The notes: generated by a model not told the origin, from the letters alone. 64,000 nt of DNA from an uncultured Lachnospiraceae bacterium (GCA_934320895.1 CAKRFY010000008.1:1-64000); one strand, 5' to 3'; counted from the stretch's first letter, positions 34,568 to 43,870 are shown. Numbers and translations are program-made.

Positions 34568-36220
34568 ATGGTAAAGATGACAGTGTGTGGTGTGATAAAG
34601 GAATATGAAGATGGAACTACATACAGAGAGGTAGCTAAAGAGTTTAAGACAAATTATAAATACGATATAATTCTTGCAAAAGAGGGTGCAACACTTATTG
34701 AATTAAATAAGAAGATAAAACCCGGTGGAGAGATAGAGTTTGTAGATATCTCGGATTCAAGTGGTCATAAAACATATGTCAGAGGTGTAAATCTTCTTAT
34801 GCTGGATGCTTTCTATTCGGTATGTGAAGGAATGTCATTAAAGAATGTATTTATAAAATATATGATAGGCGACAGCTGTTATTGTGAGGTTGAAGGAATA
34901 GAGATAACAGACGATCTTTTGCAGAAAGTAGAGAAAAAAATGCATGAGCTTGTCGATAGAGATATTCTGTTTGAAAAACGCGTAGTAAGCACTCAGGAGG
35001 CAATGGATATCTTTGAAAGACATAAGATGTACGATAAAAAGAAATTATTTGAATACAGAAGGGTATCCACAGCAAATATTTATTCATTGGATGGTTTTGA
35101 AGACTATTATTATGGATATATGCCTTCAAGTACGGGAATACTTAAATATTTTACCATAGAAAAATACGATAAAGGATTTGTGGTAAATATGCCGAATAAA
35201 AAGACACCGACAGATGTGAGAAATCATGTTCCAAGTCCTAAATTGTTTAAAACTCTTCAGGAAGCTGGAAACTGGGGGAAGATGGTCAATGTAAGTACAG
35301 TTGGTGCATTAAATGAGGTGATCGCAAATGGTGGCGCATCAGATCTTATCCTTGTACAGGAGGCATTGCAGGAGAAAAAGATCGCACAGATAGCAGAAAA
35401 GATAGCTTGTGATACCAGCAAAAAGTTTGTGATGATAGCAGGGCCATCATCATCGGGAAAGACTTCATTTTCATATAGGTTATCCATTCAGCTTCGAACA
35501 TTTGGCATAACGCCACATCCAATTTCTCTTGATAATTATTTCAAGAACAGGGAAGATACACCGATAGATGAAAATGGAAATTATGATTTTGAATGTCTTG
35601 AGGCAATAGATGTAAAACAGTTTAATAAAGATATGACAGCGCTTCTGGCTGGAAAAACAGTTCAGATGCCAGTGTTTAATTTCCTCACTGGACAGAGAGA
35701 ATATAAGGGTGATTTTCTGAAACTTGGCAAAGATGATATTCTTGTACTTGAGGGTATTCATGGATTAAATGACCAACTTTCTTATTCTCTGCCAAAAGAG
35801 AGTAAATTTAAGATATATATAAGTGCGCTTACACAATTAAACATTGATGAGCACAATAGGATTTCAACAACAGACGGCAGACTTATAAGACGAATGGTAA
35901 GAGATGCAAGAACAAGAGGGTCATCGGCAGCAAAGACTATTGCTATGTGGCCTTCCGTAAGAAGAGGTGAGGATAAATATATATTCCCATTTCAGGAGGA
36001 AGCTGATGTTATGTTTAACTCAGCACTTATATATGAGCTTGCGGTATTAAAGCCGTATGCAGAAGCAATATTATTTGGAATACAAAAGGACGCACCGGAA
36101 TATATCGAAGCAAAGAGATTGTTAAAATTTCTCGATTATTTCCTGACAATAAGCAGCGAAGGAATCCCTAAAAATTCTCTTATGCGTGAGTTTGTTGGCG
36201 GAAGTGTATTCAATGTTTAA
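34568..36220 (+). CDS. TGS-domain nucleoside (uridine-like) kinase
   Basis: 550-residue two-part enzyme. Residues ~1-60 form a TGS-like domain. A ThrRS-like second domain (~60-260) is recognisable from its similar helix pattern. From ~285 there is a P-loop kinase of the uridine kinase/phosphoribulokinase fold: IAGPSSSGKTSFSYRL (Walker A), PISLDNYFKNRED, then LEGIHGLND and the RLIRRMVRDARTRG lid. Clostridial proteins of this build are annotated as nucleoside kinases phosphorylating uridine or a related nucleoside; the true substrate is not shown by sequence. It sits between trmK and folD and is probably co-transcribed. Confidence 0.85.
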   Translation: MVKMTVCGVIKEYEDGTTYREVAKEFKTNYKYDIILAKEGATLIELNKKIKPGGEIEFVDISDSSGHKTYVRGVNLLMLDAFYSVCEGMSLKNVFIKYMIGDSCYCEVEGIEITDDLLQKVEKKMHELVDRDILFEKRVVSTQEAMDIFERHKMYDKKKLFEYRRVSTANIYSLDGFEDYYYGYMPSSTGILKYFTIEKYDKGFVVNMPNKKTPTDVRNHVPSPKLFKTLQEAGNWGKMVNVSTVGALNEVIANGGASDLILVQEALQEKKIAQIAEKIACDTSKKFVMIAGPSSSGKTSFSYRLSIQLRTFGITPHPISLDNYFKNREDTPIDENGNYDFECLEAIDVKQFNKDMTALLAGKTVQMPVFNFLTGQREYKGDFLKLGKDDILVLEGIHGLNDQLSYSLPKESKFKIYISALTQLNIDEHNRISTTDGRLIRRMVRDARTRGSSAAKTIAMWPSVRRGEDKYIFPFQEEADVMFNSALIYELAVLKPYAEAILFGIQKDAPEYIEAKRLLKFLDYFLTISSEGIPKNSLMREFVGGSVFNV

Positions 36221-36286
36221 CACTATCAAGGATATAATATGGAATAAAGAATATAGAGATAAACGACAGAAAGGAAACGACATAAT

Positions 36287-37126
36287 ATGGCAAAAATAAT
36301 TGACGGAAAAAAGATTTCACAGGAGATAAAGGATGAACTAAAGGAGAGAGTAGCGGCTCTTAAAGAAAAAGGTGTCGAAGTTACACTTGCAGTTATTCAG
36401 GTGGGAAATAATCCTGCTTCAACTGTCTATGTTGGAAATAAGAAAAAGGCATGTGCTTATGTCGGTATTAAGTCGCTTGCATATGAACTTCCTGAGGAGA
36501 CAACTGAGGAAGAACTTCTTGAACTTGTAGAGAAATTAAATAAAGATGATTCAGTAAATGGAATTCTGGTACAGCTTCCACTTCCTAAACATATTGATGA
36601 GGATAAGGTTATAAAAACTATTGCTCCCAAAAAGGATGTTGACGGATTTCATCCTGAAAGTGTCGGTAAGCTTAGCATAGGACAGAAGGGTTTTGTTTCA
36701 TGTACTCCTGCGGGTATCATACAGCTTTTAAAGCGTTCTGACATAGAGATTGACGGAAAAGAATGTGTTATTATAGGAAGAAGTAATATAGTAGGAAAAC
36801 CTATGGCTATGCTTTTACTTAGAGAGAATGGAACTGTTACTATATGTCATTCACATACAAAAGATCTAAAAGAAGTTACAAGACGTGCAGATATACTTAT
36901 CGTTGCGATAGGTAAGACTAAGTTTGTTACAGCAGATTATATCAAGGAGGGAGCTGTTGTCATTGATGTAGGAATGGACAGAGATGAGAATGGAAAACTC
37001 TGTGGTGATGTAGATTATGCTGATGTGGAGCCAAAGGCTGGTGCTATCACACCTGTTCCAGGTGGCGTAGGCCCTATGACTATCGCAATGCTTATGCACA
37101 ACTGTGTAAGTTCAGTAGAAGAATAA
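36287..37126 (+). CDS. folD: Bifunctional methylenetetrahydrofolate dehydrogenase/cyclohydrolase FolD
   Basis: Interconverts 5,10-methylene-, methenyl- and 10-formyl-THF using NADP(H). The first signature [18 protein letters not shown] contains the catalytic Lys of the YxxxK site. [15 protein letters not shown] and [16 protein letters not shown] line the folate pocket. [11 protein letters not shown] starts the nucleotide-binding domain, and [14 protein letters not shown] ends the protein. 279 residues. Works with metH (4439) in one-carbon metabolism, although not adjacent. AAAGGAAA precedes the ATG. Confidence 0.95.
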   Translation: MAKIIDGKKISQEIKDELKERVAALKEKGVEVTLAVIQVGNNPASTVYVGNKKKACAYVGIKSLAYELPEETTEEELLELVEKLNKDDSVNGILVQLPLPKHIDEDKVIKTIAPKKDVDGFHPESVGKLSIGQKGFVSCTPAGIIQLLKRSDIEIDGKECVIIGRSNIVGKPMAMLLLRENGTVTICHSHTKDLKEVTRRADILIVAIGKTKFVTADYIKEGAVVIDVGMDRDENGKLCGDVDYADVEPKAGAITPVPGGVGPMTIAMLMHNCVSSVEE

Positions 37127-37151
37127 AAATAATATAGAAAAGAGGAATACA

Positions 37152-38477
37152 GTGAATATTTATTTTGTGTCGCTTGGCTGTGACAAGAACCTTGTGGACA
37201 GTGAGATGATGATAACATCTCTTAGAAAGAATGGATTTGTTCTTACGGATGATATAAATGAAGCTGATGTTATAGTTGTAAATACCTGTTGCTTTATCGG
37301 TGATGCGAAAGAGGAAAGTATCAATACACTTATAGAGATGGGTGGCTACAAAGAAGGCAGATGTAAGCTGCTTGTTGCGGCAGGATGTCTTGCTCAGAGA
37401 TATCACAATGAGATAAAGGAGGATATTCCAGAAGTTGACCTTATTGTTGGTACTATGGGATATGAAGATCTGTCAGAAAAGATAAATGAGGCACTTGGAG
37501 GAAAGGGAGTTTTAGAATCGTTAAAGGATATAGATTATCTTCCAACACCGCTTACCGACAGGGACAGCATGTCTGGTGGGTATTATGCGTATTTAAAAAT
37601 CGCAGAAGGGTGTGATAAGTGCTGTACTTATTGCGTTATCCCTAAGGTGAGAGGACATTACAGAAGTGTTCCTATGGATAATCTTATCGCGCAGGCAAAA
37701 CATCTTGTTGCAAATGGGGCAAGGGAACTTATCCTTGTTGCACAGGAGACAACTCTTTATGGTAAAGACATTTACGGAAAAAAGAGCCTTCCAAAACTTT
37801 TAGAGGAACTTTCAAAGATTGATGAGCTTAAGTGGATAAGAATATTGTACTGCTATCCTGAGGAGATTACAGATGAACTTATATCTGCGATTAAAAATCT
37901 TCCAAAAGTTTGTCATTATCTTGATATGCCTATACAGCATGGTTCAGATGATGTACTTAGAAGAATGGGAAGATGGACGAACAGGGAGCAGATAGAAAAA
38001 ACTGTTTCAAAACTTAGAAGAGAAATTCCTGATATTGCACTTAGGACAACTCTTATTACCGGATTTCCTGGAGAGACAGAGGATGATTTTGAACAGGTAA
38101 AAGAGTTTGTTAAGAAAATGGAATTTGACAGGCTTGGTGTATTTACTTATTCAAGAGAGGAAGATACGCCGGCAGCTGATATGGAAGATCAGATAGATGA
38201 GGAAGTAAAAGAGGCAAGGCGTGATGAGATAATGCAGATACAGCAGGACATTGCCTTTGATAAAAGCAATTCAAGAGTGGGAGAGATATACGAAGTAATG
38301 ATCGAAGGAAGACTTCCTGATGAAGGAGTATATATTGCCAGAACATACATGGATGCTCCTGATGTTGACGGATATGTTTTCATTCAGTCAGATTATAATC
38401 TTGATTCGGGTGATTTTGTTAAGGTTGAGATAACAAGATCAGACGAGTATGATCTTATAGCTGATATAATAGAATGA
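37152..38477 (+). CDS. rimO: Ribosomal protein S12 methylthiotransferase RimO
   Basis: Radical SAM enzyme that methylthiolates the conserved Asp of ribosomal protein S12. The opening FVSLGCDKNLVDSE is diagnostic of RimO rather than MiaB. The three UPF0004 Cys lie in SLGCDKN, NTCCFIG and AAGCLAQ. The radical SAM triad is CDKCCTYC, followed by VIPKVRGHYRS. A C-terminal TRAM domain is present (YEVMIEGRLPDEGVYIAR). GTG start 37152 with AGAGGAA upstream. 441 residues is normal. Confidence 0.95.
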   Translation: MNIYFVSLGCDKNLVDSEMMITSLRKNGFVLTDDINEADVIVVNTCCFIGDAKEESINTLIEMGGYKEGRCKLLVAAGCLAQRYHNEIKEDIPEVDLIVGTMGYEDLSEKINEALGGKGVLESLKDIDYLPTPLTDRDSMSGGYYAYLKIAEGCDKCCTYCVIPKVRGHYRSVPMDNLIAQAKHLVANGARELILVAQETTLYGKDIYGKKSLPKLLEELSKIDELKWIRILYCYPEEITDELISAIKNLPKVCHYLDMPIQHGSDDVLRRMGRWTNREQIEKTVSKLRREIPDIALRTTLITGFPGETEDDFEQVKEFVKKMEFDRLGVFTYSREEDTPAADMEDQIDEEVKEARRDEIMQIQQDIAFDKSNSRVGEIYEVMIEGRLPDEGVYIARTYMDAPDVDGYVFIQSDYNLDSGDFVKVEITRSDEYDLIADIIE

Positions 38478-38491
38478 GAGGTTGAATTAGT

Positions 38492-39040
38492 ATGAATCTA
38501 CCAAATAAAATAACAATGTTGAGAGTTATAATGATACCGTTTTTTGCGTTTTTTATGCTTACTGATGTGGTTGAAGGTTCTAAGTATATTGCCGTTGCAA
38601 TTTTTATAGTAGCGTCACTTACTGATACACTTGACGGATTTATTGCAAGAAAATATAATCTTGTATCAAATTTTGGAAAGTTTATGGATCCGCTTGCAGA
38701 TAAGCTGCTTGTCAGTACGGCACTTATATGTTTTGTATCAATACCTGACAATCCGATGCCGGTATGGGGCGTTATCGTTATAATAAGCAGGGAATTTATA
38801 ATAAGCGGTTTCAGACTTGTTGCAGCAAATGAGGGAATTGTTTTAGCTGCAAGTTGGTGGGGGAAGATAAAAACAACCGTACAGATGGTTATGTCTGTAC
38901 TTCTTATAGTAAACTTTAGCGGTGAGGTGATAGATATTATTGAAAATATATTTATCTATGCTGCAATCGCATTGACGGTAATATCACTTGTAGATTATCT
39001 TGTTAAGAACTGGAAGGTTCTTGATGATGGCAATATGTAA
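38492..39040 (+). CDS. pgsA: CDP-diacylglycerol--glycerol-3-phosphate 3-phosphatidyltransferase PgsA
   Basis: Makes phosphatidylglycerol-phosphate, the committed step to PG. Integral membrane CDP-alcohol phosphotransferase. The NLPNKITMLR start and the metal-binding motif D-x2-DG-x2-AR-x8-G-x3-D-x3-D are intact (DTLDGFIAR to FMDPLADK). 182 residues, about 4-6 helices. Starts 14 nt after rimO, a linkage frequent in Firmicutes. PG is also the substrate of the Lgt at 12425. Confidence 0.93.
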   Translation: MNLPNKITMLRVIMIPFFAFFMLTDVVEGSKYIAVAIFIVASLTDTLDGFIARKYNLVSNFGKFMDPLADKLLVSTALICFVSIPDNPMPVWGVIVIISREFIISGFRLVAANEGIVLAASWWGKIKTTVQMVMSVLLIVNFSGEVIDIIENIFIYAAIALTVISLVDYLVKNWKVLDDGNM

Positions 39041-39060
39041 TCTGGAAAGGCTGACAAAGG

Positions 39061-40293
39061 ATGAGTAAAGTAATAGTTGTCGGAGGCGGGGCAGCAGGCA
39101 TGATGGCTGCCATATCTGCAGCAGAGTCGGGAGCAGATGATGTAGTTATTATGGAAAAAAATGAGAAACTTGGTAAAAAAGTTTACATTACAGGCAAGGG
39201 AAGATGTAATATAACAAATGATAGTGATGTTGAAAATTTACTAAAAAATGTCAGGTCAAATCCTAAGTTTCTGTATAGTGCTTTTTACACATTTGACAGT
39301 TACAGGATGATGGAATTTCTTAAAAGCGAAGGCTTAAAGATAAAGACGGAGAGAGGAAACAGAGTATTTCCTGAATCGGATAGATCATCTGATGTGATAA
39401 GGACATTGAAAAAAGCACTTGAAAAAAGAAAAGTAAAGATACTTTTAAATACTAGGGTAACGGATATCGAGATTGAGGATGGCATATGCAGCGGCGTTGT
39501 TGCTCAGTCGGGGAATAAGAGTGAGAGATACAGCGCAGATAAAGTTATTATTGCAACAGGTGGATGTTCTTATCAGTCGACTGGCTCGACAGGAGATGGT
39601 TACAGATTTGCAAAAGAAGCCGATATAAAGGTAACCAGTTGTTATCCGTCGCTTGTTCCGTTTAATATTGATTCTGATATCCCAAAAAGATTGCAGGGTC
39701 TTTCACTAAGGAATGTTAAGATGACACTTACTGATAAGGGCAAAGTTTTGTATGAGGAACTCGGCGAGATGTTGTTTACTCATTTTGGGGTAAGCGGTCC
39801 ACTTGTATTGAGTGCGAGTACACTTGTGTCAGGAAAGGATTTGTCAGAGACAAAGATAAGTATAGACTTAAAGCCGGCTCTCTCAGTGGAACAACTTGAT
39901 GAAAGAATATTAAGAGATTTTTCTGAAAATAAAAACAGTTACTTTAAAAATAGTCTTTCAAGACTTCTTCCGGCAAAACTGATACCTGTTATAGTTGAAC
40001 TTTCGGGCATTGATGAGCACAAGCAGGTAAACAATGTAACAAAAGAAGAAAGACATAATCTTGTCAATCTTTTAAAAGGGTTTACATTTAAGATTGACAG
40101 CCTGCGTGGATTTAATGAAGCTATCATAACAAAAGGCGGTGTATCTGTTAAGGAGATAAATCCCACAACTATGGAAGCTAAAAAGGTAAAGGGGCTTTTC
40201 TTTGCAGGTGAGGTTCTTGACCTTGATGCAGTTACAGGAGGATACAATCTGCAGATAGCCTGGTCTACAGGGTATCTTGCAGGACTAAACTAA
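39061..40293 (+). CDS. HI0933/BaiN-like FAD-dependent oxidoreductase
   Basis: 410-residue flavoprotein. N-terminal Rossmann dinucleotide motif VIVVGGGAAGMMAA, then GKKVYITGKGRCNITN typical of the HI0933 (YhiN) group, GGCSYQSTGSTGDGY, and the C-terminal KGLFFAGEVLDLDAVTGGYN FAD contact. Physiological substrate unknown; the bile-acid reductase BaiN belongs to the same broad family, but that role should not be assumed here. Follows pgsA by 20 nt. Confidence 0.85.
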   Translation: MSKVIVVGGGAAGMMAAISAAESGADDVVIMEKNEKLGKKVYITGKGRCNITNDSDVENLLKNVRSNPKFLYSAFYTFDSYRMMEFLKSEGLKIKTERGNRVFPESDRSSDVIRTLKKALEKRKVKILLNTRVTDIEIEDGICSGVVAQSGNKSERYSADKVIIATGGCSYQSTGSTGDGYRFAKEADIKVTSCYPSLVPFNIDSDIPKRLQGLSLRNVKMTLTDKGKVLYEELGEMLFTHFGVSGPLVLSASTLVSGKDLSETKISIDLKPALSVEQLDERILRDFSENKNSYFKNSLSRLLPAKLIPVIVELSGIDEHKQVNNVTKEERHNLVNLLKGFTFKIDSLRGFNEAIITKGGVSVKEINPTTMEAKKVKGLFFAGEVLDLDAVTGGYNLQIAWSTGYLAGLN

Positions 40294-40310
40294 AATAAAA
40301 ATAAAATTAG

Positions 40311-40343
40311 TGTGCAAAAAAACGTGCGCAGAAATGAGGATTA
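40311..40343 (+). repeat. SD-bearing dispersed repeat, copy 3 (cmk leader)
   Basis: TGTGCAAAAAAACGTGCGCA then GAAATGAGGATTA. The GAGGA at 40336-40340 is the ribosome site of cmk, whose ATG is at 40346. TGTGC/GCGCA can pair with one G-U. Confidence 0.5.
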
Positions 40344-40345
40344 TT

Positions 40346-41008
40346 ATGTATAATATTGCGATAGATGGACCGGCGGGTGCCGGAAAAAGTACGATAGCTA
40401 AAAAAGCAGCAAAGAAACTTGATTTTATTTATGTTGATACAGGTGCAATGTATAGAGCGATAGCTTTATATTTTATAAGAAATGGTGTTAATGCAGAGGA
40501 CGAAAAGACTCTCAGTGAAAAATGTGGTGACATAGATGTGTCGATCGATTATGTCGATGGCGCACAGCAGGTTATCTTAAATGGGGAAAATGTAAATGAT
40601 CTTATCAGAACTGAGCAGGTAAGTATGATGACATCAGACATCTCAAAATATCCGGCTGTAAGAGAAAAACTGCTTAACCTTCAGAGACAGCTTGCTGCAC
40701 AGAAAAATGTTATAATGGATGGAAGAGATATTGGAACATGTGTGCTTCCTGCTGCAAAGACAAAAATCTTTCTTACTGCCAGTGCAAGAGAAAGGGCAAG
40801 GAGAAGATACAAAGAGCAGGTTGAAAGAGGGATCGAATGTGATATAGACCAGATAGAAAAAGATATCATTGCCAGAGACAAGCAGGATATGAACAGAGAG
40901 ATAGCACCGTTAAAACAGGCTGAGGATGCTGTGCTTATTGATTCCTCTGATATGAACATAGAACAGGTTGTTGACGCTATAATCGAGGTTTTTGAAAAAA
41001 CAAAATAA
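40346..41008 (+). CDS. cmk: Cytidylate kinase Cmk
   Basis: Phosphorylates CMP and dCMP with ATP. P-loop IDGPAGAGKSTIAKK at the N-terminus, then YVDTGAMYRAIAL, MDGRDIGTCVLP and the lid SARERARRRYKEQ. 220 residues from ATG 40346, which has GAGGA 5 nt upstream; an in-frame start at 40310 would add a non-conserved Cys-rich leader that lies over a dispersed repeat. The order cmk, ispH, rpsA is a standard clostridial unit. Confidence 0.95.
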   Translation: MYNIAIDGPAGAGKSTIAKKAAKKLDFIYVDTGAMYRAIALYFIRNGVNAEDEKTLSEKCGDIDVSIDYVDGAQQVILNGENVNDLIRTEQVSMMTSDISKYPAVREKLLNLQRQLAAQKNVIMDGRDIGTCVLPAAKTKIFLTASARERARRRYKEQVERGIECDIDQIEKDIIARDKQDMNREIAPLKQAEDAVLIDSSDMNIEQVVDAIIEVFEKTK

Positions 41009-41016
41009 GGAGCGAT

Positions 41017-41865
41017 ATGAGAAAAGTAATAACTGCGAAAAGTGCAGGATTTTGTTTTGGGGTTAAGCGTGCCGTTGATATGGTATACGCCGAAGCGGAT
41101 AAAGATAACACAGTGTTTACACTCGGACCTATAATTCATAACGAGCAGGTGGTTGAAGATTTAGAAAAAAAAGGTGTAAAAGTCATAGATTCTGTTAATG
41201 ATATAGATAAAGGGGAAAATACAACTGTTATAATACGCTCACATGGTGTGCCTGAAAAAGTTATAGACATGCTTAGAGAGAAAAAAGTAAATATTGTTGA
41301 TGCGACATGTCCATTTGTATCAAAAATACACAAAATAGTTAAAAAGGCATCAGAGGAAGGAAAAACTGTTATAATAATAGGAAGCGATAATCATCCTGAG
41401 GTTGATGGGATAAAGGGCTGGTGCGTAAACGAGCCGGTCGTTTTAGAAAGTGTCGAAGAAGCCCGAAAGTTTACCTCTGATAGTACAAAAAAACTGTGTG
41501 TTGTATCACAAACGACATTTAATTACAAGAAATTCAAAGATATAGTTGATATTTTATCCAAAAAGAGTTATGATATAGATGTTATGAATACAATTTGCAA
41601 CGCTACTGAAGAGCGTCAGACAGAAGCGGGTACTATTGCGAGGCAATCCGACGCGATGTTAGTAATAGGTGGAAAACATAGTTCAAACACCCAGAAACTT
41701 TATGAAATTTGTAGAAAAGAGTGTGAGAACACATATTTTATACAGACACTTGATGACCTGGATTTGAAGCAATTTCAATCTTTTCGTAGCGTGGGTATTA
41801 CTGCCGGGGCTTCAACCCCAAATAATATTATTAAGGAGGTTCAATCATATGTCAGAAATGAATAA
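41017..41865 (+). CDS. ispH: 4-hydroxy-3-methylbut-2-enyl diphosphate reductase IspH
   Basis: Last step of the MEP isoprenoid pathway, making IPP and DMAPP. A [4Fe-4S] enzyme. The three cluster Cys are in AGFCFGVKRAV, DATCPFVSK and NTICNATEERQ. Other conserved blocks: LGPIIHNEQVV, IIRSHGVPE, SDNHPEVDGIKGW and GGKHSSNTQKL. 282 residues. Its last 17 nt overlap the first codons of rpsA. In several Clostridia IspH and S1 are one polypeptide; here they remain two ORFs in different frames. Confidence 0.95.
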   Translation: MRKVITAKSAGFCFGVKRAVDMVYAEADKDNTVFTLGPIIHNEQVVEDLEKKGVKVIDSVNDIDKGENTTVIIRSHGVPEKVIDMLREKKVNIVDATCPFVSKIHKIVKKASEEGKTVIIIGSDNHPEVDGIKGWCVNEPVVLESVEEARKFTSDSTKKLCVVSQTTFNYKKFKDIVDILSKKSYDIDVMNTICNATEERQTEAGTIARQSDAMLVIGGKHSSNTQKLYEICRKECENTYFIQTLDDLDLKQFQSFRSVGITAGASTPNNIIKEVQSYVRNE

Positions 41866-42943
41866 TGAATTTGAACAGTTATTGGAAGAATCATTAGTAA
41901 CAATCCACAATGGAGAGATTGTAGAAGGGACAGTTATCAGCGTTAAGGAAGACGAGATCATCTTAAATATCGGCTACAAGGCTGACGGTATTATTACAAG
42001 AAATGAATACAGCAATCAGTCAGGCATCGACCTTAGAGAAGTTGTTAAAGAGGGCGATAAGATGAAAGCTAAAGTTCTTAAGGTAAACGATGGTGAAGGA
42101 CAGGTTCTCCTCACATACAAGCGTTTAGCTATGGAACAGAGCAATGAGCACATCAAAGAAGCTTTTGAAAACCATACTGTATTAAAAGCAACTGTAACAG
42201 ATGTATTGACAGGTGGTTTAAGTGTTGTTGTTGAAGAAACAAAGGTATTTATTCCTGCAAGTCTTGTATCAGACACATATGAGAAAGATCTTTCAAAATA
42301 CGCAGGACAGGAAATAGAGTTCGTTATCAGTGAGTTCAATCCTAAGAAGAGAAGAATTATCGGTGACAGAAAGCAGCTTTTAGTTGCTGAGAAGAAGAAA
42401 CTCCAGGAAGAGTTATTCGCAAGAATCCATGTAGGAGATGTTGTTGAGGGTACAGTTAAGAATCTTACAGATTTTGGTGCATTTATCGATTTAGGTGGTG
42501 CAGATGGACTTCTCCATATTTCAGAAATGTCATGGGGACGTGTTGAAAATCCTAGAAAAGTATTTAATGTTGGTGACAAGACAAAAGTTCTTATCAAAGA
42601 TATCAAGGATGATAAGATCGCACTCAGCCTTAAGTTTGAGGATCAGAATCCTTGGTTAAATGCAGCTGACAAGTATAGTGTTGGCTCAGTAGTTAAAGGT
42701 AAAGTTGCCAGAATGGCAGACTTTGGTGCATTTATCGAGCTTGAGCCTGGTGTTGATGCATTACTTCATGTTTCACAGATTTCAAAAGAGCATGTTGACA
42801 AGCCATCAGATGCATTAAAGGTTGGACAGGAAATCGAAGCAAAAGTTGTTGATTTTAATCCTGATGATCACAAGATAAGTTTGAGTATTAAAGCTCTTTT
42901 AAATGATAATGAGTCAGAGGAAGAGGAAGAAGTTACAGAGTAA
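41849..42943 (+). CDS. rpsA: 30S ribosomal protein S1-like (four S1 domains)
   Basis: RNA-binding protein of 364 residues. Four S1 (OB-fold) repeats start near residues 20, 105, 195 and 280 (EGTVISVKEDEIILNIGYKA, KATVTDVLTGGLSVVVEE, EGTVKNLTDFGAFIDLGG, KGKVARMADFGAFIELEP). The tail is acidic. The last two repeats have the strongest consensus. Shorter than the six-repeat E. coli S1, as usual in Firmicutes. AAGGAGG inside the end of ispH drives its ATG at 41849. Its codons are more C- and preferred-codon rich than the neighbours', fitting high expression. Terminator at 42975. Confidence 0.92.
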   Translation: MSEMNNEFEQLLEESLVTIHNGEIVEGTVISVKEDEIILNIGYKADGIITRNEYSNQSGIDLREVVKEGDKMKAKVLKVNDGEGQVLLTYKRLAMEQSNEHIKEAFENHTVLKATVTDVLTGGLSVVVEETKVFIPASLVSDTYEKDLSKYAGQEIEFVISEFNPKKRRIIGDRKQLLVAEKKKLQEELFARIHVGDVVEGTVKNLTDFGAFIDLGGADGLLHISEMSWGRVENPRKVFNVGDKTKVLIKDIKDDKIALSLKFEDQNPWLNAADKYSVGSVVKGKVARMADFGAFIELEPGVDALLHVSQISKEHVDKPSDALKVGQEIEAKVVDFNPDDHKISLSIKALLNDNESEEEEEVTE

Positions 42944-42974
42944 TTTTTATTGAGTGGGACACAGGATGTTCTTT

Positions 42975-43011
42975 AATACGCCAATCCGGTTGTTCGGATT
43001 GGCGTATTTTA
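42975..43011 (+). terminator. Terminator after rpsA
   Basis: AATACGCCAATCCG and CGGATTGGCGTATT are perfectly complementary over 14 bp with a 6-nt loop, followed by TTT. One of the most stable hairpins in the window. Confidence 0.9.
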
Positions 43012-43027
43012 ATAAGGAGGGAAGAAG

Positions 43028-43810
43028 ATGGGCGATTATGAAAAGTTTAAAGAAAAGGTGTATCAGCTTACAAAGATAGATCTTAGCAGTTACAAAGAAA
43101 GACAGATGAAAAGACGTATAGATTCGCTGATAACTAAAAATAAGATACATAGTTATGATGAATATATCGAGGTTATAAAAAAAGATAAAAAAATGCTTGA
43201 TGATTTTGTTACATACCTTACGATAAATGTATCTGAATTTTATCGTAATCCTGAACAATGGAAACTTTTGGAAAACGAAATTCTTCCATATCTTTTTGAA
43301 TGTTTTGGAAATGACCTTAAAATATGGAGTGCAGCATGCTCGACGGGAGACGAGCCATACACACTTGTAATGCTGTTGTCAAAATTTATTCCATTAAATA
43401 AGATTAAGGTTATTGCAACGGATTTAGACAGAGTGGTACTTGAAAAGGCACATGTAGGTCTTTACGATGAAAAAAGTCTGAAAGGTCTTCCTAAAGAGTA
43501 TATAACGAAGTATTTTAAAAAAGTTGGCACGAGAAGTTATCAGATTTCAGATGAAATAAAAAAGCGTGTAGAATTTAAACAGCACAACCTACTTAAAGAT
43601 GCGTATCCTACAGGTTGTAATATGATCATATGCAGGAATGTAATGATTTATTTTACAGAGGAAGCGAAAGCAGAAATATATAAGAAGTTTAATGCATCAC
43701 TCAAGAATGATGGTATTTTGTTTGTGGGAAGTACAGAGCAGATCATATCACCAGGTGAATCGGGATTTGCAACATATAAATCATTCTTCTATAAAAAAGC
43801 GGCTCATTAA
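43028..43810 (+). CDS. cheR: CheR-type chemoreceptor methyltransferase
   Basis: SAM-dependent glutamate methyltransferase of chemotaxis receptors. The N-terminal helical domain (~1-75) contains ERQMKRRIDSLI. The catalytic part has NVSEFYRNPEQW, WSAACSTGDEPYTL (SAM site), VIATDLDRVVLEKA, NLL..., NMIICRNVMIYF and LFVGSTEQI. 260 residues, full length. It stands alone between two terminators, with no cheA, cheB, mcp or flagellar gene near it, so its receptor is elsewhere. AAGGAGG precedes the ATG, probably read from upstream transcription escaping the rpsA terminator. Confidence 0.92.
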   Translation: MGDYEKFKEKVYQLTKIDLSSYKERQMKRRIDSLITKNKIHSYDEYIEVIKKDKKMLDDFVTYLTINVSEFYRNPEQWKLLENEILPYLFECFGNDLKIWSAACSTGDEPYTLVMLLSKFIPLNKIKVIATDLDRVVLEKAHVGLYDEKSLKGLPKEYITKYFKKVGTRSYQISDEIKKRVEFKQHNLLKDAYPTGCNMIICRNVMIYFTEEAKAEIYKKFNASLKNDGILFVGSTEQIISPGESGFATYKSFFYKKAAH

Positions 43811-43824
43811 TGGGCCGCTTTTTT
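43793..43824. terminator. Terminator overlapping the end of cheR
   Basis: AAAAAGCGGC and GCCGCTTTTT pair around TCATTAATGG. The left arm contains the last cheR codons and the loop holds its stop codon. A-run on the left and T-run on the right. Confidence 0.85.
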
Positions 43825-43841
43825 AGAAAAACGCATTTAAC

Positions 43842-43870
43842 TTGCACTATTGTCATTTTTTTAGTAAAAT
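43842..43870 (+). promoter_or_regulatory. Promoter of the plsX-acpP-rnc-smc-ftsY unit
   Basis: TTGCAC (43842-43847), 17-nt spacer, TAAAAT (43865-43870), 73 nt before the plsX ATG. No clear FapR-type operator was seen. Confidence 0.65.

Noticed and set aside
42016..42606. Open frame of about 196 codons on the minus strand
   Set aside because: Lies fully within rpsA. The Ser/Thr/Pro-rich product has no motif; a codon-bias shadow of a highly expressed gene.
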